Program-made: the position numbers and the translations under genes
Notes under the pieces: generated by a model
Databases searched by the model: none
What the model was told of the DNA's origin: nothing
The model's input: the letters and a program-made list of their open reading frames with translations, nothing else
Shown here: piece after piece, positions 9,527 to 20,200 of the stretch
Position numbering within the stretch: the stretch's first letter is position 1
Layout of the letters: each line of letters starts with the position of its first letter
From: an uncultured Bacilli bacterium
GTDB lineage: Bacteria > Bacillota_I > Bacilli_A > RF39 > UBA660
Length of the DNA stretch: 39,514 bases
Assembly (NCBI GenBank): GCA_947624565.1
Contig: CANQKX010000012.1
Location: 1-39,514, forward strand
Reading direction: 5' to 3'

Positions 9527-11269
9527 CTATATTTTCTCCTTCTTTTTTAAATCTACTATTTTTTGAGCTATTTCTTTTCTTTTTATATCATTAGTTTCAA
9601 GTTTCAATTCATTAGTTAATTTTTTAATTTGATTATCATATAGATATTGTTTTATAACACTAAAATAATCATCTAAATCATCGTTTGATTCTTCATTTGA
9701 TAAATTCATACTATCAATATCAATAACTAAATTAACTAATTCTTTATTATCGTTTAAATAAATAATAAAATCATTTAAATTAAAACTATCGTATTTTTTA
9801 TAAAACTTTACAATTTCATTTGCAAGTTTCCTTTCATTATCAAATGGCAAGTATGATAAATTATTATAATAATAAAGAATTGCATTATTATCATTAATCA
9901 TATGATGTAATATATATCTTGATGCTTTTTCATACTTTGTTGTTTTTATATTTTTTGGTTTTATATTATTTATTTGTATCCTTTTATTATTATTGGGTTT
10001 TATTTTAGAAATTATAATATTTTCATCTACTGAAGTTAATTTAGACAATTTTTTAATTTCTAAATTTCTAACTATATCATCATCAATTTTATTAATTTCA
10101 TTAACCATAATATTTATATAATTAGAAACATCTTTACTATTTGAAAAATCTATATCTTTTTGATAAACTGATAATTTAAAATCATATATGCTAATAGGAT
10201 GCGATAAATGTTCGATCATCTTATCTTTTCCATTTTTTAATATATATTCATCAGGATCCAAATTATCTTCCAATCTTACTACTTTTATATTAGAATCATC
10301 TTGACCAAATTGCTGTATATAAGATTCAGTTGCTTTTTCTCCTGCTTTATCACCATCAAACATTAATATAATATTTAATGCTAATTTTTTAATTAATTCA
10401 GCTTGATGTTTAGTTACTGCAGTTCCCATAGTTGCTACTACATTATTTATACCTATAGTACTAAGCCTTATTACATCCATAAAGCCCTCTACAACTATTA
10501 TATTTTTTTCGCTTCTAGCTATTTTTTTTGCAACATGATAATTATACAATAATTCGCCTTTTTTAAATATTTTTGTCTCTTTGGTATTAATATATTTACT
10601 TTCATCACTTTTAGTATATATTCTACCAGAAAAACCTACTACTTTTCCTTGTAAATCATATAAAGGAAACATTATTCTATTTTTATACAAATCATATATT
10701 TTTCCATTTTTTTCTAAAGCAACACATGAAGATAATATATCATTATCACTAAAGCCCTTCTTTTTTAATACACTATATAATTCAGAATTAGATAACGATA
10801 ATCCAATATTAAATTGTCTTATAATATTTTCATCTATATTTCTATCTAGTAAATACTTTTTTGCTTCTTTGCCATATGCTGTATTTAAATTATTTTGATA
10901 AAACTTATATGATATATCGTATATATCATATAAATTAGAATATTTATTATCTACTTCTTTATTTATATTATTAACATCTATTATTATTCCTATTTTTTCA
11001 GCGACTATCTTAACTGCTTCAATAAAAGAAACTTTTTCATACTCCATAATAAAATTATATACATTCCCTGAATTACCACAAACAAAACATTTATACATTT
11101 GTTTTTCTTCAGATACACTCATACTCGGATTATGATCATCATGAAATGGACAAATACCAAAATAGTTTTTTCCTTTTTGAGCAAGTGGCACATAATCTTT
11201 TATTATATCTACTATATTAGTTTTTCTTTGAATATTTATTATTTCTTCATAAGAAATATTATTAGTCAT
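9527..11269 (-). CDS. dnaG: DNA primase DnaG
   Basis: [13 protein letters not shown] zinc-finger region, [18 protein letters not shown] and [11 protein letters not shown]. Confidence 0.96.
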   Translation of the reverse strand: MTNNISYEEIINIQRKTNIVDIIKDYVPLAQKGKNYFGICPFHDDHNPSMSVSEEKQMYKCFVCGNSGNVYNFIMEYEKVSFIEAVKIVAEKIGIIIDVNNINKEVDNKYSNLYDIYDISYKFYQNNLNTAYGKEAKKYLLDRNIDENIIRQFNIGLSLSNSELYSVLKKKGFSDNDILSSCVALEKNGKIYDLYKNRIMFPLYDLQGKVVGFSGRIYTKSDESKYINTKETKIFKKGELLYNYHVAKKIARSEKNIIVVEGFMDVIRLSTIGINNVVATMGTAVTKHQAELIKKLALNIILMFDGDKAGEKATESYIQQFGQDDSNIKVVRLEDNLDPDEYILKNGKDKMIEHLSHPISIYDFKLSVYQKDIDFSNSKDVSNYINIMVNEINKIDDDIVRNLEIKKLSKLTSVDENIIISKIKPNNNKRIQINNIKPKNIKTTKYEKASRYILHHMINDNNAILYYYNNLSYLPFDNERKLANEIVKFYKKYDSFNLNDFIIYLNDNKELVNLVIDIDSMNLSNEESNDDLDDYFSVIKQYLYDNQIKKLTNELKLETNDIKRKEIAQKIVDLKKKEKI

Positions 11270-11384
11270 TAAAAACCACTTCCAATATATATATTCTCTC
11301 TTTTTTACAAAAAATCCCCTTTTTTATTAAAATTTTTTTATTTTTTTCACAATTTTTACATATTATTAATAGAAAGGAATATAT

Positions 11385-11921
11385 ATGAATTTAAAAAAAT
11401 TAAAACTTATTAGTATAATTTTAGTAATAATGTTTTCTTTATTAACTCATAGTATTTATGATAAATTCAGTAATATTTTTACATCTTTTCTATTCCCAGT
11501 AAATGAGTCTATATGGGAACATATGAAAATGATATATGTTAGTTATATTCTTTCTTCTATCATTGAATACATATTAATAAAAAAATTTAAATTACAAACT
11601 AAAAACTTTAAATCATCAATAGTATTTAATGTTGTTTTTAATATATGCTTTTATTTAATTATATATATACCTATATATAAATTAATTGGTCATAATTCAT
11701 TCATAACAATATCAACTTATTTCATTAGTATTATTATTACAGAATTAATATCCTATAAAATTTTAATAAATAATAAAGAATATAAATTTTTAAATAAAAA
11801 TATGTATGTAATATTATTAATTATATTATTAATATTTATATATTTAACATATTATCCAATTAAAAGTGATATATTTATTGATAATGTTAATAAAAAAATA
11901 GGAATCAATAATTATTATTGA
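11385..11921 (+). CDS. DUF6512-like integral membrane protein
   Basis: Multi-TM; FPVNESIWEHMK motif recalled from this family. Confidence 0.5.
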   Translation: MNLKKLKLISIILVIMFSLLTHSIYDKFSNIFTSFLFPVNESIWEHMKMIYVSYILSSIIEYILIKKFKLQTKNFKSSIVFNVVFNICFYLIIYIPIYKLIGHNSFITISTYFISIIITELISYKILINNKEYKFLNKNMYVILLIILLIFIYLTYYPIKSDIFIDNVNKKIGINNYY

Positions 11922-11932
11922 TTCTCTTTTTT
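11902..11932 (+). terminator. Intrinsic terminator
   Basis: GAATCAAT-7nt-ATTGATTC followed by TCTTTTTT. Confidence 0.7.
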
Positions 11933-13177
11933 ATCCTTTTTAATATCTTTATTTTCATTTACAGGTTCTAATTTTATTGTATCAGATAATTTTTCTTCTT
12001 CTTTAGATTTTTTCTTCTTTTTAAATATCTTATTTAAGACTTCTTTTTTACACATATAATATCCTAAAACGATTCCAAGCGTAAATGTTACAAACATACA
12101 TATAGAAAATAATATCCATTCTCTAGTTGAAGTTTCATCAGGACATGTTTGAATAACTTCTTTTTCCTCTTCCTGTCTTGTTACAACTACTACATAAGTT
12201 TCCTTATTTTGTAAATCTTCAGAAGTAACTACTACTTTTATAGTATTTCTACCAACTTTTAAATTTGTAGTACCTTCCATTTCTATTGTAGCATTTGGAT
12301 TTTCTGCTTCTGCAATTAAACTTATTTTCTTTGTTTCGTAAGGAACTGTTAATGTATATTTTTTCAATTCTTTAGTAAAATCAAGTTCAAACTTTTCCAC
12401 TTCTAAATTTTTTAAATTTGCATTTGCTTTTAATACTTCTTCTTCTGTTGGTGTTAAACTAAGTACTACTTTTACAATATAAGTTTTAGTAGTTGCTCCA
12501 TCTTCAGCTGTTACAACAATTTTTATTTGATTTTCACCTTTAACTAAATTTTTATAATTATCAGATATCATTATTTTAGCATTTGAATCAGTAGGTACTG
12601 CATTAACAGTAAGTTCAGTAATATCTTTTATTTCCGTACTATATTCTAATACATTTTTATCAAATTTTGGACTTAATGTAGCATTTGGTATTTTTAATGA
12701 ACTAAGTGATGCATCATTTGAAAATGATGTTACCTTTACCATAGAACTTGTATTAGTTGCACTTATTTTTGTATCATTTAAAGTAATACAATCAGAACTG
12801 CTTATAGTTAAATTAGCATCTCCTGCTTTTGCATCACTTTTAACACCAAAAACAATAGTTGCAATTGTAGTATCATTACTTATAGTTCCTTTATCATTTT
12901 CAATAACAATTGGATTTAATGGATTTATTTTAGCAATATTACTACTTGATGATTTATATTGAAGTTTTGATGAATCATATGCCAAACTAATATTATATCC
13001 CTTTATTGAATTGCTCGCATCTACATCTGTTGCTTTTATATATACTGTTAACTCTGAATTTGGTTTTACAGTATCTGCTGATTTTTCAACTTTAAAAGTT
13101 AATGCATTTACTTTATTTGGAAAAACAGCAAATATAAAAGTAAATAATATAATAAATTTTAATAACCCTTTTTTCAT
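11915..13177 (-). CDS. Secreted, membrane-anchored protein with cohesin-like domain and two cadherin-like beta-sandwich domains
   Basis: Signal peptide; VKPNSELTVYIKATDVDASNSIKGYNISLAYDSSKLQY; DASLSSLKIPNATLSPKFDKNVLEYS and NANLKNLEVEKFELDFTKELKKYTLTV; C-terminal TM plus KKKKKSKEEE tail. Confidence 0.75.
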   Translation of the reverse strand: MKKGLLKFIILFTFIFAVFPNKVNALTFKVEKSADTVKPNSELTVYIKATDVDASNSIKGYNISLAYDSSKLQYKSSSSNIAKINPLNPIVIENDKGTISNDTTIATIVFGVKSDAKAGDANLTISSSDCITLNDTKISATNTSSMVKVTSFSNDASLSSLKIPNATLSPKFDKNVLEYSTEIKDITELTVNAVPTDSNAKIMISDNYKNLVKGENQIKIVVTAEDGATTKTYIVKVVLSLTPTEEEVLKANANLKNLEVEKFELDFTKELKKYTLTVPYETKKISLIAEAENPNATIEMEGTTNLKVGRNTIKVVVTSEDLQNKETYVVVVTRQEEEKEVIQTCPDETSTREWILFSICMFVTFTLGIVLGYYMCKKEVLNKIFKKKKKSKEEEKLSDTIKLEPVNENKDIKKDKKENQ

Positions 13178-13192
13178 TCTTTTCCCTCTTTC

Positions 13193-14209
13193 TTATATTA
13201 ATGACTTACGCTTATAAACTTTAATACCCTTATTACAATATATCCTTATTTTTGCATTTTTAGTTATCTTTATAAAGCATAAACCATTCACTACAACATC
13301 TTCATACGAAGATACATCTATTTCTTGCAGTTGTAAATCTTTACCTCTCAAATTTGTCATAGTGTTTATTCTATCTATAATTATATCATTAGATATATAA
13401 AAAGTAAAACTATTTTTATCACCTTTTACATATTCTATACGAAGTAAATCATCAACAATTAAACTACTCCCTTCACTTATTTGATAAGTTTTTGGTCGTA
13501 TTTCTCTATTAGGCATTATTTTTTTTAATTTTTCAAAACTAACAAAATTAAATATATTATCTTTTTGTAAAAATCCAGGTGTATCTATTAAAAATAATTC
13601 ATCATTTATTTTTATCTCATTTAAATTAATAGTTGTTGATGGAAGTATACTTGTAGTTACCTTGATATCATTATTAGAATAATTTTTAATAAACTTATTT
13701 ATAAGTGTACTTTTACCTACATTTGTATTTCCTGTAATATATACTTTATTACTAGTTTTATATTCATTTATTTTATTATATAACAAATCCATATTGTAAT
13801 TTGTTTTACTACTTACAATAACTATATCTATTATATTACTCTTAAAATTATATGACTTTATATATTTTTTTATTTTTTCTTCTTTTACTGATTTAGGAAT
13901 AATATCAAATTTAGTTATAACAAGTATAATTTTATTATCAATATATTTATTAATCATTTCTATTGAACTATCAAAATTTAATATATCAACTAAAAATAAT
14001 ACTAAATCATTAGTTTTATTTATATTTTTGTATATTTCAATATATTCATTACCATCTGTTTCAACATTTTTATATTCACCATAATTTATTAATCTAAAAC
14101 ATCTTTCACAATAATCAGCATTATTAATTATTTCACTATTTACATATCCTATCTTATCTTTATCTTCACATTGTAATAAGACTCCACATCCCAAACATTT
14201 TCTATTCAT
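13193..14209 (-). CDS. yqeH: Circularly permuted ribosome-biogenesis GTPase YqeH
   Basis: N-terminal CLGC...CERC zinc motif; permuted motif order TKFD ... SSKT ... GNTNVGKST ... DTPGF. Start MNRKCLGC at 14209. Confidence 0.93.
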   Translation of the reverse strand: MNRKCLGCGVLLQCEDKDKIGYVNSEIINNADYCERCFRLINYGEYKNVETDGNEYIEIYKNINKTNDLVLFLVDILNFDSSIEMINKYIDNKIILVITKFDIIPKSVKEEKIKKYIKSYNFKSNIIDIVIVSSKTNYNMDLLYNKINEYKTSNKVYITGNTNVGKSTLINKFIKNYSNNDIKVTTSILPSTTINLNEIKINDELFLIDTPGFLQKDNIFNFVSFEKLKKIMPNREIRPKTYQISEGSSLIVDDLLRIEYVKGDKNSFTFYISNDIIIDRINTMTNLRGKDLQLQEIDVSSYEDVVVNGLCFIKITKNAKIRIYCNKGIKVYKRKSLI

Positions 14210-14717
14210 AATATTTTCCTTTTTTAAATACATTATCTTTTTCATATTTTTTTAAAACGAAATTTTCAAAAAATCTCCAAAACTTAGTATATATTGGTTC
14301 TTTATCATTTATCCTATCCACTAATATAACATATAAACTATTTCTTTTAGCGCCTAACACATCAGTCATCAATTGGTCACCTATAAATACACATTTGTCT
14401 TTATCATATTTTTTTAATACTTTCATATAATTCTTCTTAAGTGGTTTCATAGAATTACAAAAAACTTCTACATTCAATTTTTCTTTTATTTTATATAGTC
14501 TTTTATTATTTGAATTTGAAAATATAAAACATTCAAATCCCATTTTTTTTAAATCATTAAAAAGATTCATAATATTATCATTTACATCGCTATCAATATA
14601 ACTAATAATTGTATTATCTAAATCAAAAAATAAATATTTTTTATTCATGCTAAATAATCTCTTATAATTAATATTATATATATCGTTTACATACATATCA
14701 GGTTTAAATATATTCAT
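14202..14717 (-). CDS. yqeG: YqeG-family HAD phosphatase
   Basis: FFDLDNTI, FSNSNNKR, FIGDQLMTDVLGAKR; 8-bp overlap with yqeH. Confidence 0.9.
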   Translation of the reverse strand: MNIFKPDMYVNDIYNINYKRLFSMNKKYLFFDLDNTIISYIDSDVNDNIMNLFNDLKKMGFECFIFSNSNNKRLYKIKEKLNVEVFCNSMKPLKKNYMKVLKKYDKDKCVFIGDQLMTDVLGAKRNSLYVILVDRINDKEPIYTKFWRFFENFVLKKYEKDNVFKKGKYYE

Positions 14718-14721
14718 ATTA

Positions 14722-15525
14722 TCACACCCTATCGTATTTCGTTATTTCAATATATTCATCTAATGTCATTAAATTCTTATATTTTTCATTATTTATAAAT
14801 TTATTATTTAAAAATATAGCCTTTTTTATATAAAATATTGCAAGTATACAAAATGGAATAAAGAAAGTAAGTAAAAATATAATTACCATTCCGTCGTTAT
14901 ATAAATATGTCATTATATTTGTTAATAAATAATTATAACAAAAATGTATGATAGTAGGAATTAATAAACACTTTGCTAAATTAAACATTCTTCTTTTTGT
15001 CCCCCATGAAAATTTTTCTAGTCCCATATAATATCCCATAGTAATTCCACATATTAAATGAAGTGGTATAGTTGTTACACTTCTTAATATAGCAAGTTGA
15101 GCCATAGAAGAAAAACTACCTTCATTAAAAACGTACATTAAAGTTTCTAAAGCAGAAAATGATAATGCAATTAAAGAAGAATATACAAATCCATCATATA
15201 TATCATCAAAATTACTGTTTCTAGATATAAATAAATAAAGTACTAACAATTTAGAATATTCTTCAACTAAAGCAAGTATTAGTATTCTTATAACACTATT
15301 TGTATTATAACTAAATAATCCAGAACTTACTATTTGTAAATTAGGTAATATAACTTCTCCAAGTAAAATAGATAATCCAATTGTAAAAATACCTGATACT
15401 AAACAAATTAGTATCATATAAACTGGTTCTCTTGATTTTCTATCAGAATATAAAATACTACTTACAAATATAATTGTCGTAAATAATGATAAAATAACAA
15501 TAAAAATATAATTTAATAAACTCAT
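14722..15525 (-). CDS. PrsW-family intramembrane metalloprotease
   Basis: LVEEYSKLLVLYLF, SFSALETLMYV, LHLICGITMGYYMG. Confidence 0.85.
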   Translation of the reverse strand: MSLLNYIFIVILSLFTTIIFVSSILYSDRKSREPVYMILICLVSGIFTIGLSILLGEVILPNLQIVSSGLFSYNTNSVIRILILALVEEYSKLLVLYLFISRNSNFDDIYDGFVYSSLIALSFSALETLMYVFNEGSFSSMAQLAILRSVTTIPLHLICGITMGYYMGLEKFSWGTKRRMFNLAKCLLIPTIIHFCYNYLLTNIMTYLYNDGMVIIFLLTFFIPFCILAIFYIKKAIFLNNKFINNEKYKNLMTLDEYIEITKYDRV

Positions 15526-15593
15526 AAATACTCACCTATTATTAGTATACCATGTTTACACTATTAAAAAAACATATTAAACATTTATTTTAC

Positions 15594-15619
15594 ACAAAAA
15601 AACTGATATAAATCAGTTT
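15594..15619 (-). terminator. Intrinsic terminator of the surface-fibre cluster
   Basis: Minus strand: AAACTGAT-TTAT-ATCAGTTT followed by a T-run. Confidence 0.8.
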
Positions 15620-16457
15620 ATTTTGTTCTTTTATACATATATACAGTTATATATGGTTGCATATTTGTAAATGCTGTACCTGAGCCTGTTGCACCTGATG
15701 TTGTTGTACTTTGTGAATTAGTTGTCATAGCAGGCACTGTATGTGTATGCGCTCCACTTGATGCTACACTTAATGCAGGTATTGCTATTGATCCACTTAC
15801 TGTATGTGTATGTGCTCCTGCCCAATCTATAGGAGATAAATCTTTATTATGTCCATAGTATATTCCTTGACCAACTCCGTGCATAAACCCATATCCTGTA
15901 TTTACAGTACCAATACCCAATTGAATAAATTGAGTAACACCTGCATATGCATTAGAATATTGATCAAATCTATGATCATGGTTACCTGCTTCTTGAGCTG
16001 TTAAGGTAAATCCACTTGTTATTGTCTTCGCTGTTGTTGAATGTGTATGAGCCCCACTTGATGATATGGTTGTTGCAGGTGTTGTATGAGTATGACTTAT
16101 TGTATGTGTATGACTTGGTAAATTTGCTACTGCTAAAGTTGTTGTTTTTGCTCCTCCTGTTTTATTAATAGTATTAAAATCTGCATCATTACTATCATAT
16201 CCTACCAATGTTTTTCCTTGACCATATACTTCCCATGTTCCGCCATGAACAGATGCCATTTTTGCTGCTGTGTTTTCACTAGAATTTGTAGTCATATATA
16301 TACTACCTACAGGATAATTTTCTAAAAAGATTTGTTGTTCAATTCCATTTAAATTATCTATTATGTCACTTATCTTATTTTCGGTTGAAGTGGCTGCAAA
16401 TACATCAATAGGCAATAAAAGTATAATTAATATTAGAAACTTTTTCATATTATTCAC
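15618..16457 (-). CDS. Secreted phage tail-fibre-tip-like protein (HxH-rich)
   Basis: Sec signal peptide, YPVGSIYMTT...GGTWEVYGQGKTLVGYD, LPSHTHTISHTHTT, terminal NMQPYITVYMYKRTK; this layout matches phage baseplate/tail-fibre C-terminal domains. Confidence 0.8.
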   Translation of the reverse strand: MNNMKKFLILIILLLPIDVFAATSTENKISDIIDNLNGIEQQIFLENYPVGSIYMTTNSSENTAAKMASVHGGTWEVYGQGKTLVGYDSNDADFNTINKTGGAKTTTLAVANLPSHTHTISHTHTTPATTISSSGAHTHSTTAKTITSGFTLTAQEAGNHDHRFDQYSNAYAGVTQFIQLGIGTVNTGYGFMHGVGQGIYYGHNKDLSPIDWAGAHTHTVSGSIAIPALSVASSGAHTHTVPAMTTNSQSTTTSGATGSGTAFTNMQPYITVYMYKRTK

Positions 16458-17279
16458 CTACTTTACCCTTTTATACATATATACTGTTATATATGGTTGT
16501 AAATTTGAAAATGCTGTACCTGATCCTGTTGCACCTGATGTTGTTGTACTTTGTGAATTTGTTGTCATGGCCGCTGCTGTATGTGTATGTGCCCCACTTG
16601 ATGCTATGCTTAATGCAGGTATTGTTATAGATCCTGTTACTGAATGTGTATGCGCTCCTGCTGGATCTATAGAACCGATAACTTTAGGAAGTTCATGATA
16701 CCATCCTGAATTTGTTCCTGCTTTAAATCCAGATGTTCCTCCAGGATTCGAACTTGAATTAATTACTAATGCTGTACCTCCTTTTTGAAAGGAATGTGTA
16801 TGTGCTCCTGCTGATTGCGCAGTCAATGAAATTCCAGTTGTTATTGTTTTTGCTGTTGTTGAATGTGTATGTGCTCCACTTGATGATATGGTTGTCGCAG
16901 GTGTTGTATGTGTATGACTTATCGTATGTGTATGGCTTGGTAAATTTGCTGTTGCAAGGGTTGTTGTTTTTGATCCACCTGTTTTATTAATAGTATTAAA
17001 TTCTGTTACACTACTGTTATATCCAACTATAACTTTACCTGGAGCATATACTTCCCACGTTCCACCATGAACAGATGCCATCTTAGCTATAGTATTTTCA
17101 CTCTCACTTGTTGTTATGTATATACTTCCAACTGGATGTTCATCCAAAAATATAGAACTTTTCAAAGAGATAATATTATTTAATAAATTATCTATATTAG
17201 TATCTATTTGACTTGCAGCAAAAACTTTAATTGGCAAAAACATCAATATTATAATAAATATCTTAATAAATTTATTCAT
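16458..17279 (-). CDS. Secreted phage tail-fibre-tip-like protein, paralogue of 15618..16457
   Basis: Same architecture, with a different central segment. Confidence 0.8.
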   Translation of the reverse strand: MNKFIKIFIIILMFLPIKVFAASQIDTNIDNLLNNIISLKSSIFLDEHPVGSIYITTSESENTIAKMASVHGGTWEVYAPGKVIVGYNSSVTEFNTINKTGGSKTTTLATANLPSHTHTISHTHTTPATTISSSGAHTHSTTAKTITTGISLTAQSAGAHTHSFQKGGTALVINSSSNPGGTSGFKAGTNSGWYHELPKVIGSIDPAGAHTHSVTGSITIPALSIASSGAHTHTAAAMTTNSQSTTTSGATGSGTAFSNLQPYITVYMYKRVK

Positions 17280-17298
17280 TTTATTATCTCCTTTCTAT

Positions 17299-20200
17299 TT
17301 ATTTTGTTCTTATATATATATAACTTGTTATATATGGTTGCAAATTTGAAACTGCTGTACCTGATCCTGTTGCACCAGAAGTTGCTGTACTTTGTGAATT
17401 TGTTGTCATTGCTGGCACTGTATGTGTATGCGCTCCACTTGATGCTACACTTACTGCAGGTATTGTTATTGATCCTGTTACTGAATGTGTATGATTAGTA
17501 GAAGTACCATTCTCTTGAACATTACTTATACCACTATTAGATTTAGTAACACCTTGCCAAAGAGTACCTGTTGAAGAATTTTGCATAATAAATCCTTGAT
17601 CAGCTGGCATTGTAACAGTATTAGATTGTATAACAATTACGCTAATACCAGGATTATGCAAATGATTACCTGCTTGTTGAGCTGTTAAAGTAAATCCACT
17701 TGTTATTGTCTTTGCTGTTGTTGAATGTGTATGTGCCCCACTTGATGATATTGTTGTTTGCGGTGTTGTATGTGTATGACTTATTGTATGTGTATGACTT
17801 GGTAAATTTGCTACTGCCAAAGTTATTGCGGTTGTACCAGATCCACTTCCAACAGTACTAAAATCAGTATCACTTGAATTATATCCAACCAAAGTATTTC
17901 CAGCAGCATATACTGACCATTCTCCGCCATGAACAGATGCCATTTTTGCTGCAGTATTTTCACTTTCACTTGTTGTAACATATATACTTCCAACTGGATG
18001 TGCCAATAAGAATTCTTTACTTTTTATATCATCATAATATGACTTTAAGCTATTATATAGTTGTGTATAAGCATCTTCTTTTATAGTATCTGATAAAGTA
18101 AATTCTTTTGAATTGTTAGAATTATCTGTTGCTTTTAATTTTAAAGTACTTAAATTAACAGAAGAAAAACTTTTTGAATAACTAACTGATTTATTATCTG
18201 TGAAAGAATCCCATAATTCATATGATGATCCATCAATACTAAATTGAATATCTTTAACACCAGTTCCTGCATCAGTACATGTTGCAGTTACCTTTAATTG
18301 AGGAGTTAATGCTCCAGTGCTACTTTTAGAAACTGATGCTGTAACATTTATGTTTGTACATGAAGGTGCTATATTATCAACGCATACTCCATATAAAGGT
18401 GTATTTTTTGTTGGTGTTAATTTTGATCCTGAATTATATGTTATTGCTGTTCCACTCGTTGATGTTGTCCATCCACATGTATATCCTGCCTTTGTTATTG
18501 TTGGTAATGTCACTGCTTGACCTGTCCATTGTGCATATAGTGTTACATTAGATGTTTTTGTCCATTTACTATTTGCATCTGTATATCCACTTACACTTGC
18601 TTGTAATACTGGTGTTGTTGCATTACTTAATACTTTATTTCCGTTACTAGTTGCTGTATACCATCCATTAAATGTATATGTACTTGTTAATGTATTTGTA
18701 CTTGATACTTTTGCTCCATCTGAATGTCTTGTTGATGATAATCCAAAATCACTTACTGTATATTTTCTTACTGGTAAATTTATTGTACTTGGATTTAATG
18801 TGCTTGAATTATATGTTGCTTTTACACTTGCTGTTCCTTGTGTTGTTGCTCCATTTCCATTTAATGTTATTGTATATGTATTTGGTGTACATACTGCATA
18901 TAATGTTGCACTTGCTGATGTTGTACTTGGTGTATAACTTCCTCCACTTGCATATGATGACTTTCCTGTTGCTGTTGTTGCATATCCACATGTATACCCT
19001 GTCTTTGTTATTGTTGGTAATTTTACATTTACTGCTGTCCAGTTCGCTATCATCGTTACTGTTCCAGATTCTCTTAAGTTCTTAAAGTATGTATTCTTTG
19101 TCTTTGTTGATCCATCCCATGCTGTTGCTGGATTTGCACTTGTTCCTGTTAATGCATGTGATCCTACTGTCGTACTTGTCCATCCTGCAAATGTTTGTGC
19201 ACTACTTGCACTTGTTGCTGATAATGTTGCTCCTTGACTATTTGCATTTATTGTTACTTTAAATGTTTTTGCTGGATTTGTTATTTGTACATCACTATCA
19301 TATGTTCCACTTGTTGGTTTTGTACTTGGATTACTTCCTCCATTTAATGTATATTCTATTGTATATGTGTTTGGTGTACATACCGCATATAGTGTTGCAC
19401 TTGCTGATGTTGTACTTGGTGTATAACTTGCTCCACTTGCATATGATGACTTTCCTGTTGCTGTTGTTGCATATCCACATGTATATCCTGTCTTTGTTAT
19501 TGTTGGCAATTTTACATTTACTGCTGTCCAGTTCGCTATCATCGTTACTGTTCCAGATTCTCTTAAGTTCTTAAAGTATGTATTCTTTGTCTTTGTTGAT
19601 CCATCCCATGCTGTTGCTGGATTTGCACTTGTTCCTGTTAATGCATGTGATCCTACTGTCGTACTTGTCCATCCTGCAAATGTTTGGGCACTACTTGCAC
19701 TTGTTACTGCTGTTCCTTTTGAATCTTTTATTGTTGCTCCTTGGCTATTTGCATTTATTGTTACTTTAAATGTTTTTGTTGGATTTGTTATTTGTACATC
19801 ACTATCATATGTTCCACTTGTTGGTTTTGTACTTGGATTACTTCCTCCATTTAATGTATATCCTATTGTATATGTATTTGGTTTCCAGTTTACTCCTAAA
19901 ACTACTGTACAATTTCCATTTGACGCATCACAAAAGTCACTTGCTTTATATACTGTATCTTGATCAAATGTTTTATTTTTTTCTGTACATCCATCTAAGC
20001 ATATCCATTCATTTTTAGATGCTCCTGTATATCCTGTCTTTGTTATCTTTATAAAATTTCCATTATCATAATTTGCTATACCATCATTTCCTTGACTAGC
20101 TCCATAATTTGTGGCTGTTTGATATACTGATGATGCTCCTCCATTTATTGATTGTGATATTAATCCATTATTTGAGTTATTATTTTGCGTCCATGTATAT

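Noticed and set aside
9050-9566. Plus-strand ORFs opposite rpoD
   Set aside because: Fully antisense to a confidently assigned rpoD gene; no RBS or domain evidence.
13011-13217. 68-aa plus-strand ORF
   Set aside because: Antisense to the signal-peptide region of the cohesin-like gene; no support.
15618-17279. Prophage remnant
   Set aside because: The tip genes have Sec-type signal peptides and are flanked by yqeG/yqeH/prsW-like and SipW/TasA-like genes; no other phage gene is present.
15618-18010. Diversity-generating retroelement acting on tip loops
   Set aside because: No reverse transcriptase or template repeat visible in the window, and loops differ in length and content rather than at adenine positions.
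18809-18991. Minus-strand 60-aa ORF inside the giant adhesin gene
   Set aside because: Alternative frame of a repeat module; no RBS or family signal.
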